This document shows positions 51,825 to 60,509 of a stretch of DNA of 64,000 nt, piece after piece. This stretch comes from DYRB01 sp963709645. GTDB lineage: Bacteria > Pseudomonadota > Gammaproteobacteria > Chromatiales > Chromatiaceae. Position numbers and translations under genes: made by a program. The notes beneath the pieces were generated by a model that saw nothing but the letters and a program-made list of their open reading frames with translations, made no database searches and was not told the DNA's origin. Position 1 is the first letter of the stretch. Each line of letters starts with the position of its first letter. The stretch spans positions 62,001 to 126,000 of the forward strand of contig CAVPXP010000007.1 in NCBI GenBank assembly GCA_963709645.1, given 5' to 3'.

Positions 51825-53426
51825 ATGAGTGCCCGCCACTGGGCCGAAAGCCCAGCCGGGCGAGCGGCCCTCCTCATCCTTCTGGTGACTCTCTGGCGCT
51901 CGGCCCTGGCCTGGCTCCTGCCGGTAACTCAGGACGAGGCCTATTACTTCGACTGGGCCCGCAGCCTCGCCTGGGGCTACTTCGACCACCCACCGGGCGT
52001 CGCCTTCCTCGGACTCGGCACCTGGCTGGCCCCAAGCTCCGCCCTGGCGGGGCGCCTCGGGACCCTGATCGCGGGCGCCATGACCCTCGTCGTTTTGGCC
52101 TCGTTCTACCGCCGCTGCGGGCTTGGCGGCAGCAGCCTGATCCTCGCGCTGGTCCTGTCCGCGGGAACAGTCCCCGGCGTCGGCGGGGCAGTCATCGCCA
52201 CCCCGGATACGGGCTTGGCGCTATGCTGGGCCCTAGCCCTCCATGAGGCCCTCGCCGCCCTGCAGCGGGACCGCCGCCGCTGGCTTGGCGCTGGCCTGGC
52301 CGTCGGACTCGGGCTCCTGGCCAAGTATCCTATGGTCCTGATCGGTCCCGTCTTCCTCTGGGCCCTGGTGCGCACAGATCCCAAGGCCCTGCGCACCCCC
52401 TGGCCCTACCTGGGCGGCCTGATCGCCCTGCTGGTCTTCAGTCCACATCTGCTGTGGAATGCCCAGAACGACTGGGTCACGATGCGCTTCCAGCTCGGTC
52501 ATGGCTTCGCCAGTGAGACCGGCGCCCTGCTGTCGAACGACCTCCCAGAGGCGCTACGCTCCATGCCCCAGGTGGCGGACGACGGACCCCAGACCCCGAG
52601 CGAGCGTGTCGTTAGCGTCATGGGCTACCTCGGAACTCAGGCGGCCCTATGGGGGCTCTTGCTGATCCCCGCGGTCATAGCCCTGGTGCGCCGTCGCGCT
52701 CCCCAGGTGGCGGGGACCGCCTCTTGGGGGGGGCTCGACCCAAGGGCGGGCCCCTTGCTCTGGGCTGGCGCCCTGTTCCCTTTGCTCTTTTTCGCCTGGA
52801 TCGCGAGCCTTGCATCCCCTGAGCCGAACTGGCCTGCCATGTACCTACTGAGCGCAGCCCCTCTGGCCGCCCGAGCTTTGGACCGGGTCGCCGTCTGGGT
52901 CTGGGCCGCCGCCGCTGGCAACGCCCTGTTGCTCAGCCTCTATGCCTGGCACGCCGCCTCCGCCGCCTTCCCCCTAGGCAACGCGGCGGACCGCATCCTG
53001 CGCGAGACCCACGGCTACCCTGAGCTGGCCGCGCGGGCCGCGGCTCTGGAAGGGCTGGTCTTCGCCGACGGCTATCAAACCGCCGCCATGCTGCGGTTCT
53101 ACCGGCCCGACCTTGCCGCAACCCAGTGGCCGGGCGTCGCGCGACCCTCGGAGTATCTGCGCGGGGTCATCGCCGCGCCCATCGGCTGGGATGAGGTCCG
53201 GCGTGCCGGGGGCTTTTGGCTCGTCGGCCGCCGATCGGACCCACCGCGGATTGCAGGCTTCGCGGCTCAGGTACCGCGGGTGCTTATCGACTGCAAGGGT
53301 TCTGGCCTGGTCGAGGTCTCGGCTGGGTCGCCGGAGGAAGCGCGACCGCCCTGCCCCCGCCCCCTGCACCGCTGGCAACTGGTGCACTACTCGGCGTCTG
53401 GGGAGCCGAAGACGCCCCACCGATAG
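51825..53426 (+). CDS. Membrane glycosyltransferase, family 39 (ArnT/PMT-like)
   Basis: The 533-residue protein has about 11 hydrophobic segments. The first loop carries the metal-binding acidic pair QDEAYYFDWARSLAWGYFDH near residues 35-55, the hallmark of lipid-linked sugar transferases of the ArnT/PMT type, followed by PPGVAFLGLG. The C-terminal 120 residues are periplasmic and have no obvious motif. It transfers a sugar from a polyprenyl-phosphate carrier to an acceptor, such as lipid A or a glycan. The divergent GT2/GtrA gene upstream likely supplies the donor. A good RBS (GGCGAGGAGAC) precedes the ATG. Confidence 0.85.
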   Translation: MSARHWAESPAGRAALLILLVTLWRSALAWLLPVTQDEAYYFDWARSLAWGYFDHPPGVAFLGLGTWLAPSSALAGRLGTLIAGAMTLVVLASFYRRCGLGGSSLILALVLSAGTVPGVGGAVIATPDTGLALCWALALHEALAALQRDRRRWLGAGLAVGLGLLAKYPMVLIGPVFLWALVRTDPKALRTPWPYLGGLIALLVFSPHLLWNAQNDWVTMRFQLGHGFASETGALLSNDLPEALRSMPQVADDGPQTPSERVVSVMGYLGTQAALWGLLLIPAVIALVRRRAPQVAGTASWGGLDPRAGPLLWAGALFPLLFFAWIASLASPEPNWPAMYLLSAAPLAARALDRVAVWVWAAAAGNALLLSLYAWHAASAAFPLGNAADRILRETHGYPELAARAAALEGLVFADGYQTAAMLRFYRPDLAATQWPGVARPSEYLRGVIAAPIGWDEVRRAGGFWLVGRRSDPPRIAGFAAQVPRVLIDCKGSGLVEVSAGSPEEARPPCPRPLHRWQLVHYSASGEPKTPHR

Positions 53427-53530
53427 GCGGGGCGGGTTGCCATTTGCGCCGGATGGGGCACACTTTGGAGGCGCCATCGAGCCCACTCGGGCCAAGGCGC
53501 CCACAAGAGGCGGACAACCAGGAGGCCAAG

Positions 53531-54061
53531 ATGCCCGACAGCCAGAAGCCCGACGCGGTCGACCGCATGGTCGACGCCTATGACCGCATGCTCAAGCATA
53601 CCCATGACGCCATCGCCGAGGCCCAGAAGGAGACGGTGCCGCGCATGCGCGAGCTGGTGGAGAAAGCCCGCGACCAGATGGTGGAGCTGGGCGAGTTGAC
53701 CCGCGAGGAGGCGGCGAAGGTGGCCGGCTACCTGGAACGCGATATCAAGGACGCCGCCACCTACATCGCCGAGACGGGCGAGGGCCTTCGCGAGTGGTGG
53801 CGTTTCGACCTCCAGGTCATGGAGGATCGGATGCTGGATATCTTCGCCAGCGTGGCGGACCAGACAAGCCTCCAGTTGCGCGAATGGGCTGAACAGGCAC
53901 GCCAGGCCCCTGCCTATCGCACCGGCGAGATCACCGGTCCCGGAACCCTGGTGTGCGAGGGCTGCGGCGAGGGGCTGACCTTTCTCAAGGCCGGGCGCAT
54001 CCCCCCCTGCCCCAAGTGCGGTGGGACTGGCTTCAGGCGCGGACTGGCCTCCGAGGCATGA
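53531..54061 (+). CDS. Zinc-ribbon-containing protein (DUF1451-like)
   Basis: The 176-residue protein starts at an ATG with GGAGG five bases upstream. Residues 1-120 are a helical, acidic region (YDRMLKHTHDAIAEAQKETV, then ELGELTREEAAKVAGYLERD) typical of a coiled coil. Residues 125-175 carry a zinc ribbon with CEGCG and CPKCG pairs. This plan (long helix plus C-terminal zinc ribbon) is the DUF1451 family, which has no established function. It follows the family 39 glycosyltransferase by about 100 bp. Confidence 0.8.
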   Translation: MPDSQKPDAVDRMVDAYDRMLKHTHDAIAEAQKETVPRMRELVEKARDQMVELGELTREEAAKVAGYLERDIKDAATYIAETGEGLREWWRFDLQVMEDRMLDIFASVADQTSLQLREWAEQARQAPAYRTGEITGPGTLVCEGCGEGLTFLKAGRIPPCPKCGGTGFRRGLASEA

Positions 54062-54173
54062 GCGGGAACCGTGGTTGGCAATACCCGGGCCGGCGGTTAT
54101 AGTCCCCGCTCGCCAGCGGCCTTTCGTGGCACGGGTGTCGTACCGGGGCCTGAAATCGCACCGGAAAAATGAA

Positions 54174-54218
54174 GGCGGCGCCACCGGTCCATGGGGCCGA
54201 TGTCGACGCCTTTTTTTC
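54174..54218 (+). terminator. Probable terminator before the gcv operon
   Basis: GGCGGCG and CGACGCC can form a six-of-seven stem around a second GC-rich stem, followed directly by TTTTTTT. It fits as the end of the zinc-ribbon gene transcript, upstream of gcvT. Confidence 0.5.
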
Positions 54219-54288
54219 TTGCCCCCCAGCCCCAAGAGTCGACAGAGCCCGCCCTTCAGCCGCAGATACCCACCACCCGGAGTGAAGG

Positions 54289-55386
54289 ATGGGACTTCAG
54301 ACCCCTCTTTTCGCGGAGCACGAACGCCTCAAGGCCCGCATCGTCCCTTTCGGCGGCTGGGATATGCCCCTGCACTACGGCTCACAGATCGAGGAGCACC
54401 ACGCAGTGCGCCGCGACGCCGGGCTGTTCGACGTCTCCCACATGCGCGTGGTGGACATCGAAGGCCCTGCCGCCCAGGGATTCCTGCGGGGCCTGCTGGC
54501 CAACGACGTCGCCCGGCTCAAGGTTCGCGGCAAGGCGCTCTATAGCTGCATGCTGAACCCGCAAGGCGGGGTGATCGACGACCTGATTGTCTACCAGCGT
54601 GACGAGCCCGAGTCGCCGGTCCGCTACCGGCTGGTGGTGAACGCGGGGACGGCCGACAAGGATCTGACCTGGGTGCGTGCCCAGTCCGAGGGGCTAGACT
54701 TAACGGTCAATGCCCGTACTGACTTGGCAATCATCGCGGTACAGGGCCCACAGGCGCGGGACAAAGCGGCGTCGGTCATTCCACCGGACCTGCGCGAAGC
54801 CGCCCTGGCTTTGGCACCCTTCTGCGCGGCCGAAGGTGGAGACTGGTTCATCGGGCGTACGGGTTACACGGGAGAGGACGGCTTCGAGCTGATCCTGCCC
54901 ACCCTCCTGGCCCCACAGGTCTGGCGCGACCTGGTCGAGGCCGGCGTGCGCCCCTGTGGGCTGGGGGCGCGCGACACGCTGCGCCTGGAGGCTGGCATGA
55001 ACCTCTACGGCCAGGACATGGATGAGAGCGTCGGCCCGCTGGAGAGCGGGCTCGCCTGGACTCTGGCCTTCGACCCGCCGGGGCGCGCCTTTATTGGGCG
55101 GGCGGCGGTCGAAGCCAGGCGCACCGACCCGAATCTGCGCCGCTTCGTCGGCCTGCTGCTTGAAGGGCGCGGGGTCCTGCGCGGGCATCAAAAGGTCTTC
55201 TGCGGCGGCCGGGAGGTCGGCGAGGTCACCTCCGGCGGTTTCGCCCCGACCCTGGAGCGATCCATCGCCTTCGCGCGGGTGGCTCCGGACACAGGCCCGG
55301 AGTGTGCGGTGGACATCCGTGGCCGGATGGAGGCCGTCCGCGTGGTCAAGACCACCTTCGTGCGCAAGGGTCAGCCTGTCGCGTAG
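54289..55386 (+). CDS. gcvT: Glycine cleavage system T protein (aminomethyltransferase)
   Basis: The 365-residue protein transfers the methylene group from the H-protein arm to tetrahydrofolate and releases ammonia. Family features are FGGWDMPLHYGSQIEEHHAV near residues 21-40, LFDVSHMRVVDIEG, a QGP block (VQGPQARDKAAS), RTGYTGEDGFELILP and the C-terminal GRGVLRGHQKVF and VTSGGFAPTLERSIAFARV. The length is normal. It is the first gene of a glycine-cleavage cluster; gcvH starts about 126 bp downstream. The ATG at 54289 has GGAGTGAAGG upstream. Confidence 0.95.
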   Translation: MGLQTPLFAEHERLKARIVPFGGWDMPLHYGSQIEEHHAVRRDAGLFDVSHMRVVDIEGPAAQGFLRGLLANDVARLKVRGKALYSCMLNPQGGVIDDLIVYQRDEPESPVRYRLVVNAGTADKDLTWVRAQSEGLDLTVNARTDLAIIAVQGPQARDKAASVIPPDLREAALALAPFCAAEGGDWFIGRTGYTGEDGFELILPTLLAPQVWRDLVEAGVRPCGLGARDTLRLEAGMNLYGQDMDESVGPLESGLAWTLAFDPPGRAFIGRAAVEARRTDPNLRRFVGLLLEGRGVLRGHQKVFCGGREVGEVTSGGFAPTLERSIAFARVAPDTGPECAVDIRGRMEAVRVVKTTFVRKGQPVA

Positions 55387-55512
55387 ACAGCGGCGCAACC
55401 CCATACAAGGCTGCGCAACTGTGCCCTGGGGTGCGAGAATGCCACGCGCCGACAGGTCGCCGCCGAACGACCTTAGTCAAGAACGCCTCAGTCATCGAAC
55501 CGGGAGAGACTC

Positions 55513-55902
55513 ATGAGCAAAGTCCCATCGGAGCTCAAATACAGCAAGAACCACGAGTGGGTGCAGGACAACGGCGACGGAACCGTCACGGTCGGCATTA
55601 CCGACCATGCCCAGGAGGCATTGGGAGATCTGGTCTTCGTGGAGCTGCCGGAGATCGGCCGCAGCGTGGCGGTCGACGAGACCTGCGCCGTGGTCGAATC
55701 GGTCAAGGCCGCTTCAGACATCTACAGCCCCCTCAGCGGCGAGGTGACGCAGGTCAACGCCGAACTGGTGGACGCCCCGGAGACCATCAACGAGACTCCC
55801 TACGGGGCCGGCTGGATCTTCAAACTGCGCCTGGCGGATGTGGGCGAGCTGGCGGCCCTACTGGACGCCGACACCTATACGCAGATTGCGGAAGAGCACT
55901 GA
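55513..55902 (+). CDS. gcvH: Glycine cleavage system H protein (lipoyl carrier)
   Basis: The 129-residue protein carries the aminomethyl group on a lipoyl lysine. The lipoylation site is VVESVKAASDIYSPLSGEVT with lysine near residue 64. The N-terminal SKVPSELKYSKNHEWVQDNG and central VGITDHAQEALGDLVFVELP are family signatures. It starts at the ATG at 55513 with GGGAGAGACTC upstream. It lies between gcvT and gcvPA, 15 bp before the latter. Confidence 0.96.
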   Translation: MSKVPSELKYSKNHEWVQDNGDGTVTVGITDHAQEALGDLVFVELPEIGRSVAVDETCAVVESVKAASDIYSPLSGEVTQVNAELVDAPETINETPYGAGWIFKLRLADVGELAALLDADTYTQIAEEH

Positions 55903-55917
55903 TCCGTCCTACCCGCC

Positions 55918-57471
55918 ATGCCATTCGTACCCCACACCGAGGAAGACGTGGCCGCCATGTTGGCGACCATCGGGGCCAGTTCTATCGAGGACTTGTTCGA
56001 CGAGATTCCCGCCGGACTGCGCGCCGGGCCCCTGGGCTTGATCCCGCCGGCCCTGTCCGAGATGGAGGTTGGCCGGCTCATGCAGGCGCGCGCCCAGGCC
56101 GACGGGCAGTCCCTGTGTTTCATCGGTGCAGGGGCCTACGAGCACCATGTCCCGGCGGCCGTCTGGCAGATCGCGTCTCGCGGGGAGTTTTACAGCGCCT
56201 ACACCCCTTATCAGGCCGAGGCGAGCCAGGGGACCCTCCAGCTCCTGTACGAATTTCAGTCCATGATGACGGCCCTGACCGGCCTGGACGTTTCTAACGC
56301 GTCCCTGTACGACGGGGCCTCGGCTCTGGCCGAAGCGGTGCTCATGGCGGTGCGGGCGAACCACAAGGTCAAGTCACGCCGAGTACTGATCCCGCGGGCC
56401 CTGCACCCCGATTATCGCCGCACCGTGCACAGCATCGTGCACAACCAGGGGATTGAGTTGGTGGAGGTACCCTTCGACCGCGCCGGGGGTCATACCGCGC
56501 TCGATCAGGCCCAAGCCGCCGCCGGATCCGAGGGCTTCACTGCCCTGATCGTTGGCCAACCCAATTTCTTCGGGGTCATGGAGGAGGTGGATGCCCTGAC
56601 CGACTGGGCCCAGGCCGAGGGGTCCCTGGTCATTGGTATGGTCAACCCGGTGGCCCTGGCCCTGCTCAAGCCCCCGGGGCAATGGGGCGGACGGGGGCGG
56701 ATATCGCCTGCGGGGAGGGGCAGCCGCTAGGTATGCCGCTTGCGTCCGGCGGACCCTACCTCGGCATACTCTGCTGTCAAACAGGCCCTGGTACGGCAGC
56801 TGCCCGGGCGCATCGTCGGACGCACCCTGGACATGGACGGCAAACCGGGTTTCACTCTCACCCTTCAGGCGCGAGAGCAGCACATCCGACGCTCAAAGGC
56901 GACCTCCAACATCTGCACCAATCAGGGGCTACTGGTCACGGCGGCCACCATCCACCTGGCCCTGCTGGGGGCCGAGGGGCTGGCACGGGTGGCTGCCGCC
57001 TGTCACGCCAACACCCGCAGACTTTCGGACTTGTTGTGCGAGATCCCGGGTGTGGAACCGCTGTTCGACCGCCCGGTCTTTCACGAGCAGGCCCTGCGCC
57101 TGCCAGCTCCGGCCGCGGATCTGCTGCGGTCGCTGGCCGCCCACAATATCCTGGGCGGATACGACCTCGGGCTGGACTACCCGGAACTGGACCCGGCCCT
57201 GCTGGTCTGTGCCACCGAGACCCGCAGCGAGGAAGACATGGCGGCCTATGCCGCTAAGATGACGCGGGTCATCGCTACCCGCACCCAGGCGCGTTGCCCG
57301 GTGGAGCCGAAGTTTTCGTGGTGGCCACCCGTCGGCTTTCGGCGTTGGTGTTGCGCAGGCGCCCCGGTGCCGTTGACTAGGGCCAGTGCCCCAACTCTCG
57401 GCGGCGGTCGTGAGTCGACACCGATCACTCGCCATGACTGCTCGCGCTCATCCACTCGTCCTCACCACTGA
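55918..57471 (+). pseudogene. gcvPA: Glycine dehydrogenase subunit 1 (GcvPA), two frameshifts
   Basis: The first 255 residues match GcvPA (MPFVPHTEEDVAAMLATIGA, FIGAGAYEHHVPAAVW, YTPYQAEASQGTLQLLYEFQ, SLYDGASALAEAVLMA). Near 56690 the frame shifts into GADIACGEGQPLGMPLASGG, and near 56775 into KQALVRQLPGRIVGRTLDMD and RRSKATSNICTNQGLLVTAA. The natural protein ends near 57260-57320 after TRVIATRTQARCPVEPKF; the frame stays open to 57471 by chance. Together with GcvPB it forms the split PLP-dependent decarboxylase. Protein sequence between the shifts is fully conserved, so single-base errors are likely. Confidence 0.85.
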
Positions 57472-57487
57472 CCACCCGGAGACTCTA

Positions 57488-57988
57488 ATGGCCCAAACCG
57501 CACTCAAAGGTACCCCCGTCAATCTGGCCGGCGACCTGCCTGCCGTCGGCTCGACCGCCCCGGAATTCAGCCTGGTCACGGGCGATTTGACCGACGTCGG
57601 CCTCGGCGCCTACGCCGGAAAGAAGAAGCTGTTGAACATAGTCCCGAGCCTGGACACCGGGGTCTGCGCCGCCTCGACCAAGAGGTTCAACGAGGCCATG
57701 TCCGGCAAGACTGACGCGGTGGCCCTGGTCATCTCGTCCGACCTGCCGTTCGCCTCGAGCCGCTTCTGCTCTGCGGAGGGCATCACCAACGTGGTCAATC
57801 TGTCCATGATGCGTTCGCGCAACTTCGCGAAGGACTATGGGGTCCTGATCACCGACGGCCCGCTCGCGGGGATCACGGCCCGCGCCGTGGTCGTCCTGGA
57901 TGCCGACAACAAGGTCATCTACACGGAGCTTGTCCCAGAGATCACCCAGGAGCCCAATTACGACGCAGCACTGGCGGCCCTAGGCTGA
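57488..57988 (+). CDS. tpx: Thiol peroxidase Tpx (2-Cys peroxiredoxin)
   Basis: The 166-residue protein reduces hydrogen peroxide and lipid hydroperoxides with electrons from thioredoxin. The peroxidatic cysteine lies in PSLDTGVCAASTKRFNEAM near residue 61, and the resolving cysteine in SRFCSAEGITNVVNLSMM near residue 95, the Tpx spacing. The N-terminal LKGTPVNLAGDLPAVGSTAP is a Tpx signature. The ATG at 57488 is right for length. It lies inside the gcv cluster between gcvPA and gcvPB, in the same orientation, an unusual insertion. Confidence 0.94.
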   Translation: MAQTALKGTPVNLAGDLPAVGSTAPEFSLVTGDLTDVGLGAYAGKKKLLNIVPSLDTGVCAASTKRFNEAMSGKTDAVALVISSDLPFASSRFCSAEGITNVVNLSMMRSRNFAKDYGVLITDGPLAGITARAVVVLDADNKVIYTELVPEITQEPNYDAALAALG

Positions 57989-58081
57989 GCCATCCAACCG
58001 GCGGGCGGCGGCCTTCCCGGCAACCACCCGCCCGGCCGAGGGTCCCTGCAACCCGCACGCCTCACCCGCAAAGCACACCTC

Positions 58082-59554
58082 ATGCTGATCCACGAACACT
58101 CCCGACCCGGCCGCCGCGCCGCCGCCCAGGCCCCCCTGACGGCAGCAGACACCTCGGCCATTCCTCGTCACCTGCGCAGGAGCGAGCCCCCTGCTCTGCC
58201 GGAGGTCTCTGAGCTGCAGGCGGTGCGCCACTACACCCGCCTGTCCCAGAAGAACTTCTCCATCGACACCCATTTCTATCCCCTGGGCTCCTGCACCATG
58301 AAGTACAACCCCAGGGCCTGCAACACCCTGGCCATGCTGCCGGGCTTCCTGGCTCGCCACCCATTGGCGCCAGCGACGCACAGCCAAGGCATCCTGGCCT
58401 GCCTCTACGACCTGCAGCAGATCCTCAAGGACGTCACGGGGATGGATGCCGTATCCCTGGCCCCGTCCGCCGGCGCCCAGGGTGAGTTCGCCGGGGTCGC
58501 CATGATCCGGGCCTATCATCGGGCCCGGGGCGACGAGGCCCGCGCGGAGATCCTGGTCCCGGACGCGGCCCACGGGACCAATCCGGCCTCGGCGGTCATG
58601 TGCGGATTCAGGGTGCGCGAGATACCGACCGGTCGGGATGGGGACGTGGACATCGAGGCACTCAAGCGCGTGCTCGGTCCCGAAACCGCGGGGATCATGC
58701 TCACGAATCCGAGCACCGTCGGCGTCTTCGACCGCGGCATCCGCGAGATCGCGGATCTGGTCCACCGGGCGGGCGGGCTCCTCTACTACGACGGGGCCAA
58801 CCTGAACGCCATCCTGGGCAAGGTCCGCCCAGGGGACATGGGCTTCGATGTCATCCACATGAATCTGCACAAGACCTTCTCTACCCCCCACGGCGGCGGT
58901 GGCCCAGGGGCGGGTCCGGTGGGGGTTTCGCCGCGCCTGGAGCCGTATCTCCCGGTCCCTCTGGTCGCGTTCGACGGCCACGACTACGCCTGGCTGACCG
59001 AAGGCGACCGCCCGCACAGCATCGGGCGCCTGACCGCCTTCGGCGGCAACATGGGAATCTTGCTGCGAGCCTACATCTACGCCCGCATGCTCGGGGCCGA
59101 CGGGATGCGCCGCGTGGCGGAGTACGCCACCCTGAATGCCAACTACCTGATGGCGCGGTTGACGGAGGCTGGCTTCGAGGCTGCCTATCCGGAGCGCCGC
59201 GCCAGCCACGAGTTCATCGTCACGCTGCGGCGGGAGGCCAAGGCGCTCGGCGTCAACGCGATGGATTTCGCTAAGCGTCTGCTCGACTACGGATTCCACG
59301 CCCCTACAACCTATTTCCCGCTGTTGGTCCCGGAGTGCCTGCTGATCGAGCCCACGGAGAGCGAGTCGAAGGAGGAGCTGGACGCCTTCGTCGCAGCCCT
59401 GACGGCCATCCGCGGGGAGGCGGAGGAGACGCCGGAGCGGCTCAAGACCGCGCCTCACACTCTGCCGGTGCGGCGTCTGGACGACGTGCGCGCGGCCCGC
59501 ACCCTGGACCTGGCCTGGCGCCCCGGATCGGGTACCCACGAGACCGATGGCTAA
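58082..59554 (+). CDS. gcvPB: Glycine dehydrogenase subunit 2 (GcvPB)
   Basis: The 490-residue protein is the PLP-binding half of the split glycine decarboxylase. The Schiff-base lysine is in MNLHKTFSTPHGGGGPGAGP near residue 262. LGSCTMKYNPRACNTLAML, SAGAQGEFAGVAMIRAYHRA and HGTNPASAVMCGF are family motifs. The N terminus MLIHEHSRPGRRAAAQ is typical. The gene overlaps dgkA by 8 bp at its end. It needs GcvPA, GcvH and GcvT; the L protein (lipoamide dehydrogenase) is not in the window. Confidence 0.95.
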   Translation: MLIHEHSRPGRRAAAQAPLTAADTSAIPRHLRRSEPPALPEVSELQAVRHYTRLSQKNFSIDTHFYPLGSCTMKYNPRACNTLAMLPGFLARHPLAPATHSQGILACLYDLQQILKDVTGMDAVSLAPSAGAQGEFAGVAMIRAYHRARGDEARAEILVPDAAHGTNPASAVMCGFRVREIPTGRDGDVDIEALKRVLGPETAGIMLTNPSTVGVFDRGIREIADLVHRAGGLLYYDGANLNAILGKVRPGDMGFDVIHMNLHKTFSTPHGGGGPGAGPVGVSPRLEPYLPVPLVAFDGHDYAWLTEGDRPHSIGRLTAFGGNMGILLRAYIYARMLGADGMRRVAEYATLNANYLMARLTEAGFEAAYPERRASHEFIVTLRREAKALGVNAMDFAKRLLDYGFHAPTTYFPLLVPECLLIEPTESESKEELDAFVAALTAIRGEAEETPERLKTAPHTLPVRRLDDVRAARTLDLAWRPGSGTHETDG

Positions 59555-59918
59555 CCACAACGTGCGGGGCTGGCGGCGGCTCACAAACGCCTTCCGCTTC
59601 TCCATGTCGGGGTTTCGGGCCTGCTTCCGCTATGAGGAGGCCTTCCGCCAGGAGGTCTTCGTGCTGATCCCGCTGTTTCCCCTGGCCCTGTGGCTGGGGG
59701 ACACCCCGGTGGAGCAGGCCCTTTTGGCGGGAAGCCTGCTCCTGGTGCCCATCGTCGAACTGCTCAACTCGGCCATCGAGGCCAATGTGGACCGCGTTGG
59801 CTATGAGCGCCACGAGCTGTCCGCGCGGGCCAAGGACACGGCCTCCGCCGCGGTCTTGTCGAGCATCGCCTACACCCTGGTGATCTGGGGTATCGTCCTG
59901 CTACCCAAGTGGCTGTGA
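59547..59918 (+). CDS. dgkA: Diacylglycerol kinase DgkA
   Basis: The 123-residue integral membrane enzyme phosphorylates diacylglycerol to phosphatidic acid. Three membrane helices are visible, near residues 33-48, 54-75 and 97-118. The signature ELLNSAIEANVDRVGYERHE (E-x-x-N-T/S-A-I-E) lies near residues 72-91, and the acidic and lysine residues of the active site (SARAKDTASAAVLSS) follow. The N-terminal amphipathic stretch RRLTNAFRFSMSGFRACFRY is normal. The start overlaps the end of gcvPB by 8 bp. Confidence 0.94.
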   Translation: MANHNVRGWRRLTNAFRFSMSGFRACFRYEEAFRQEVFVLIPLFPLALWLGDTPVEQALLAGSLLLVPIVELLNSAIEANVDRVGYERHELSARAKDTASAAVLSSIAYTLVIWGIVLLPKWL

Positions 59919-59966
59919 GGCGGCAGTTTGCCAGACGCCGAAGCGATGACTCATTGAGGACCCGCC

Positions 59967-60497
59967 ATGACCGAACACTTCCACGACACAGGTTTTATCC
60001 CGCTCAACATTGCGGTGCTGACCATCTCGGACAGCCGCACGCTGGCCGACGACGGATCGGGAGACACCCTGCAGGGGCTTGCCGAAGGCGCTGGGCACCG
60101 GGTCCTAGCCCGTGAGATCGTGCGTGACGACGTCTATCAGATGCGCGCCGTCATCTCGCGCTGGATTGCCGAACCGGAGATCCAGGTGGTGCTCTCCACC
60201 GGCGGCACGGGAGTCACGGGGCGCGACAGCACCCCGGAGGCCGTCGCGCCCTTGCTCGACAAATACATCGAGGGATTCGGGGAGCTATTCCGGACGGTCT
60301 CCTTCGAGGAGATCGGGGCCTCCACCATCCAGTCCCGCGCCTTTGCCGGGCTGGCCAACGGGACCTTCATCTTCGGACTGCCCGGCTCCAGCGGGGCCTG
60401 CCGCACGGCCTGGAACAAGATCCTCCAGGCCCAGCTCGACCACCGCACCAGGCCCTGCAATTTCGCCCAGCTCATTCCGAGACTATTGGAGCGCTAG
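59967..60497 (+). CDS. moaB: Molybdenum cofactor biosynthesis protein MoaB
   Basis: The 176-residue protein is of the MoaB/MogA family, which adenylylates molybdopterin before metal insertion. The features are IAVLTISDSRTLADDGSGDT near residues 14-33, the LSTGGTGVTGRDSTPEAVAP loop, FEEIGASTIQSRAFAGL and FIFGLPGSSGACRTAWNKIL. In E. coli MogA is the active protein and MoaB a paralogue; here the MoaB-like sequence probably serves. It precedes moeA by 12 bp, forming a moaB-moeA-moaD group. Confidence 0.93.
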   Translation: MTEHFHDTGFIPLNIAVLTISDSRTLADDGSGDTLQGLAEGAGHRVLAREIVRDDVYQMRAVISRWIAEPEIQVVLSTGGTGVTGRDSTPEAVAPLLDKYIEGFGELFRTVSFEEIGASTIQSRAFAGLANGTFIFGLPGSSGACRTAWNKILQAQLDHRTRPCNFAQLIPRLLER

Positions 60498-60509
60498 GCG
60501 GTGCACGGC

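Noticed and set aside
54062..54288. Glycine riboswitch upstream of gcvT
   Set aside because: The conserved glycine-aptamer cores are not seen; the region holds only a terminator-like hairpin.
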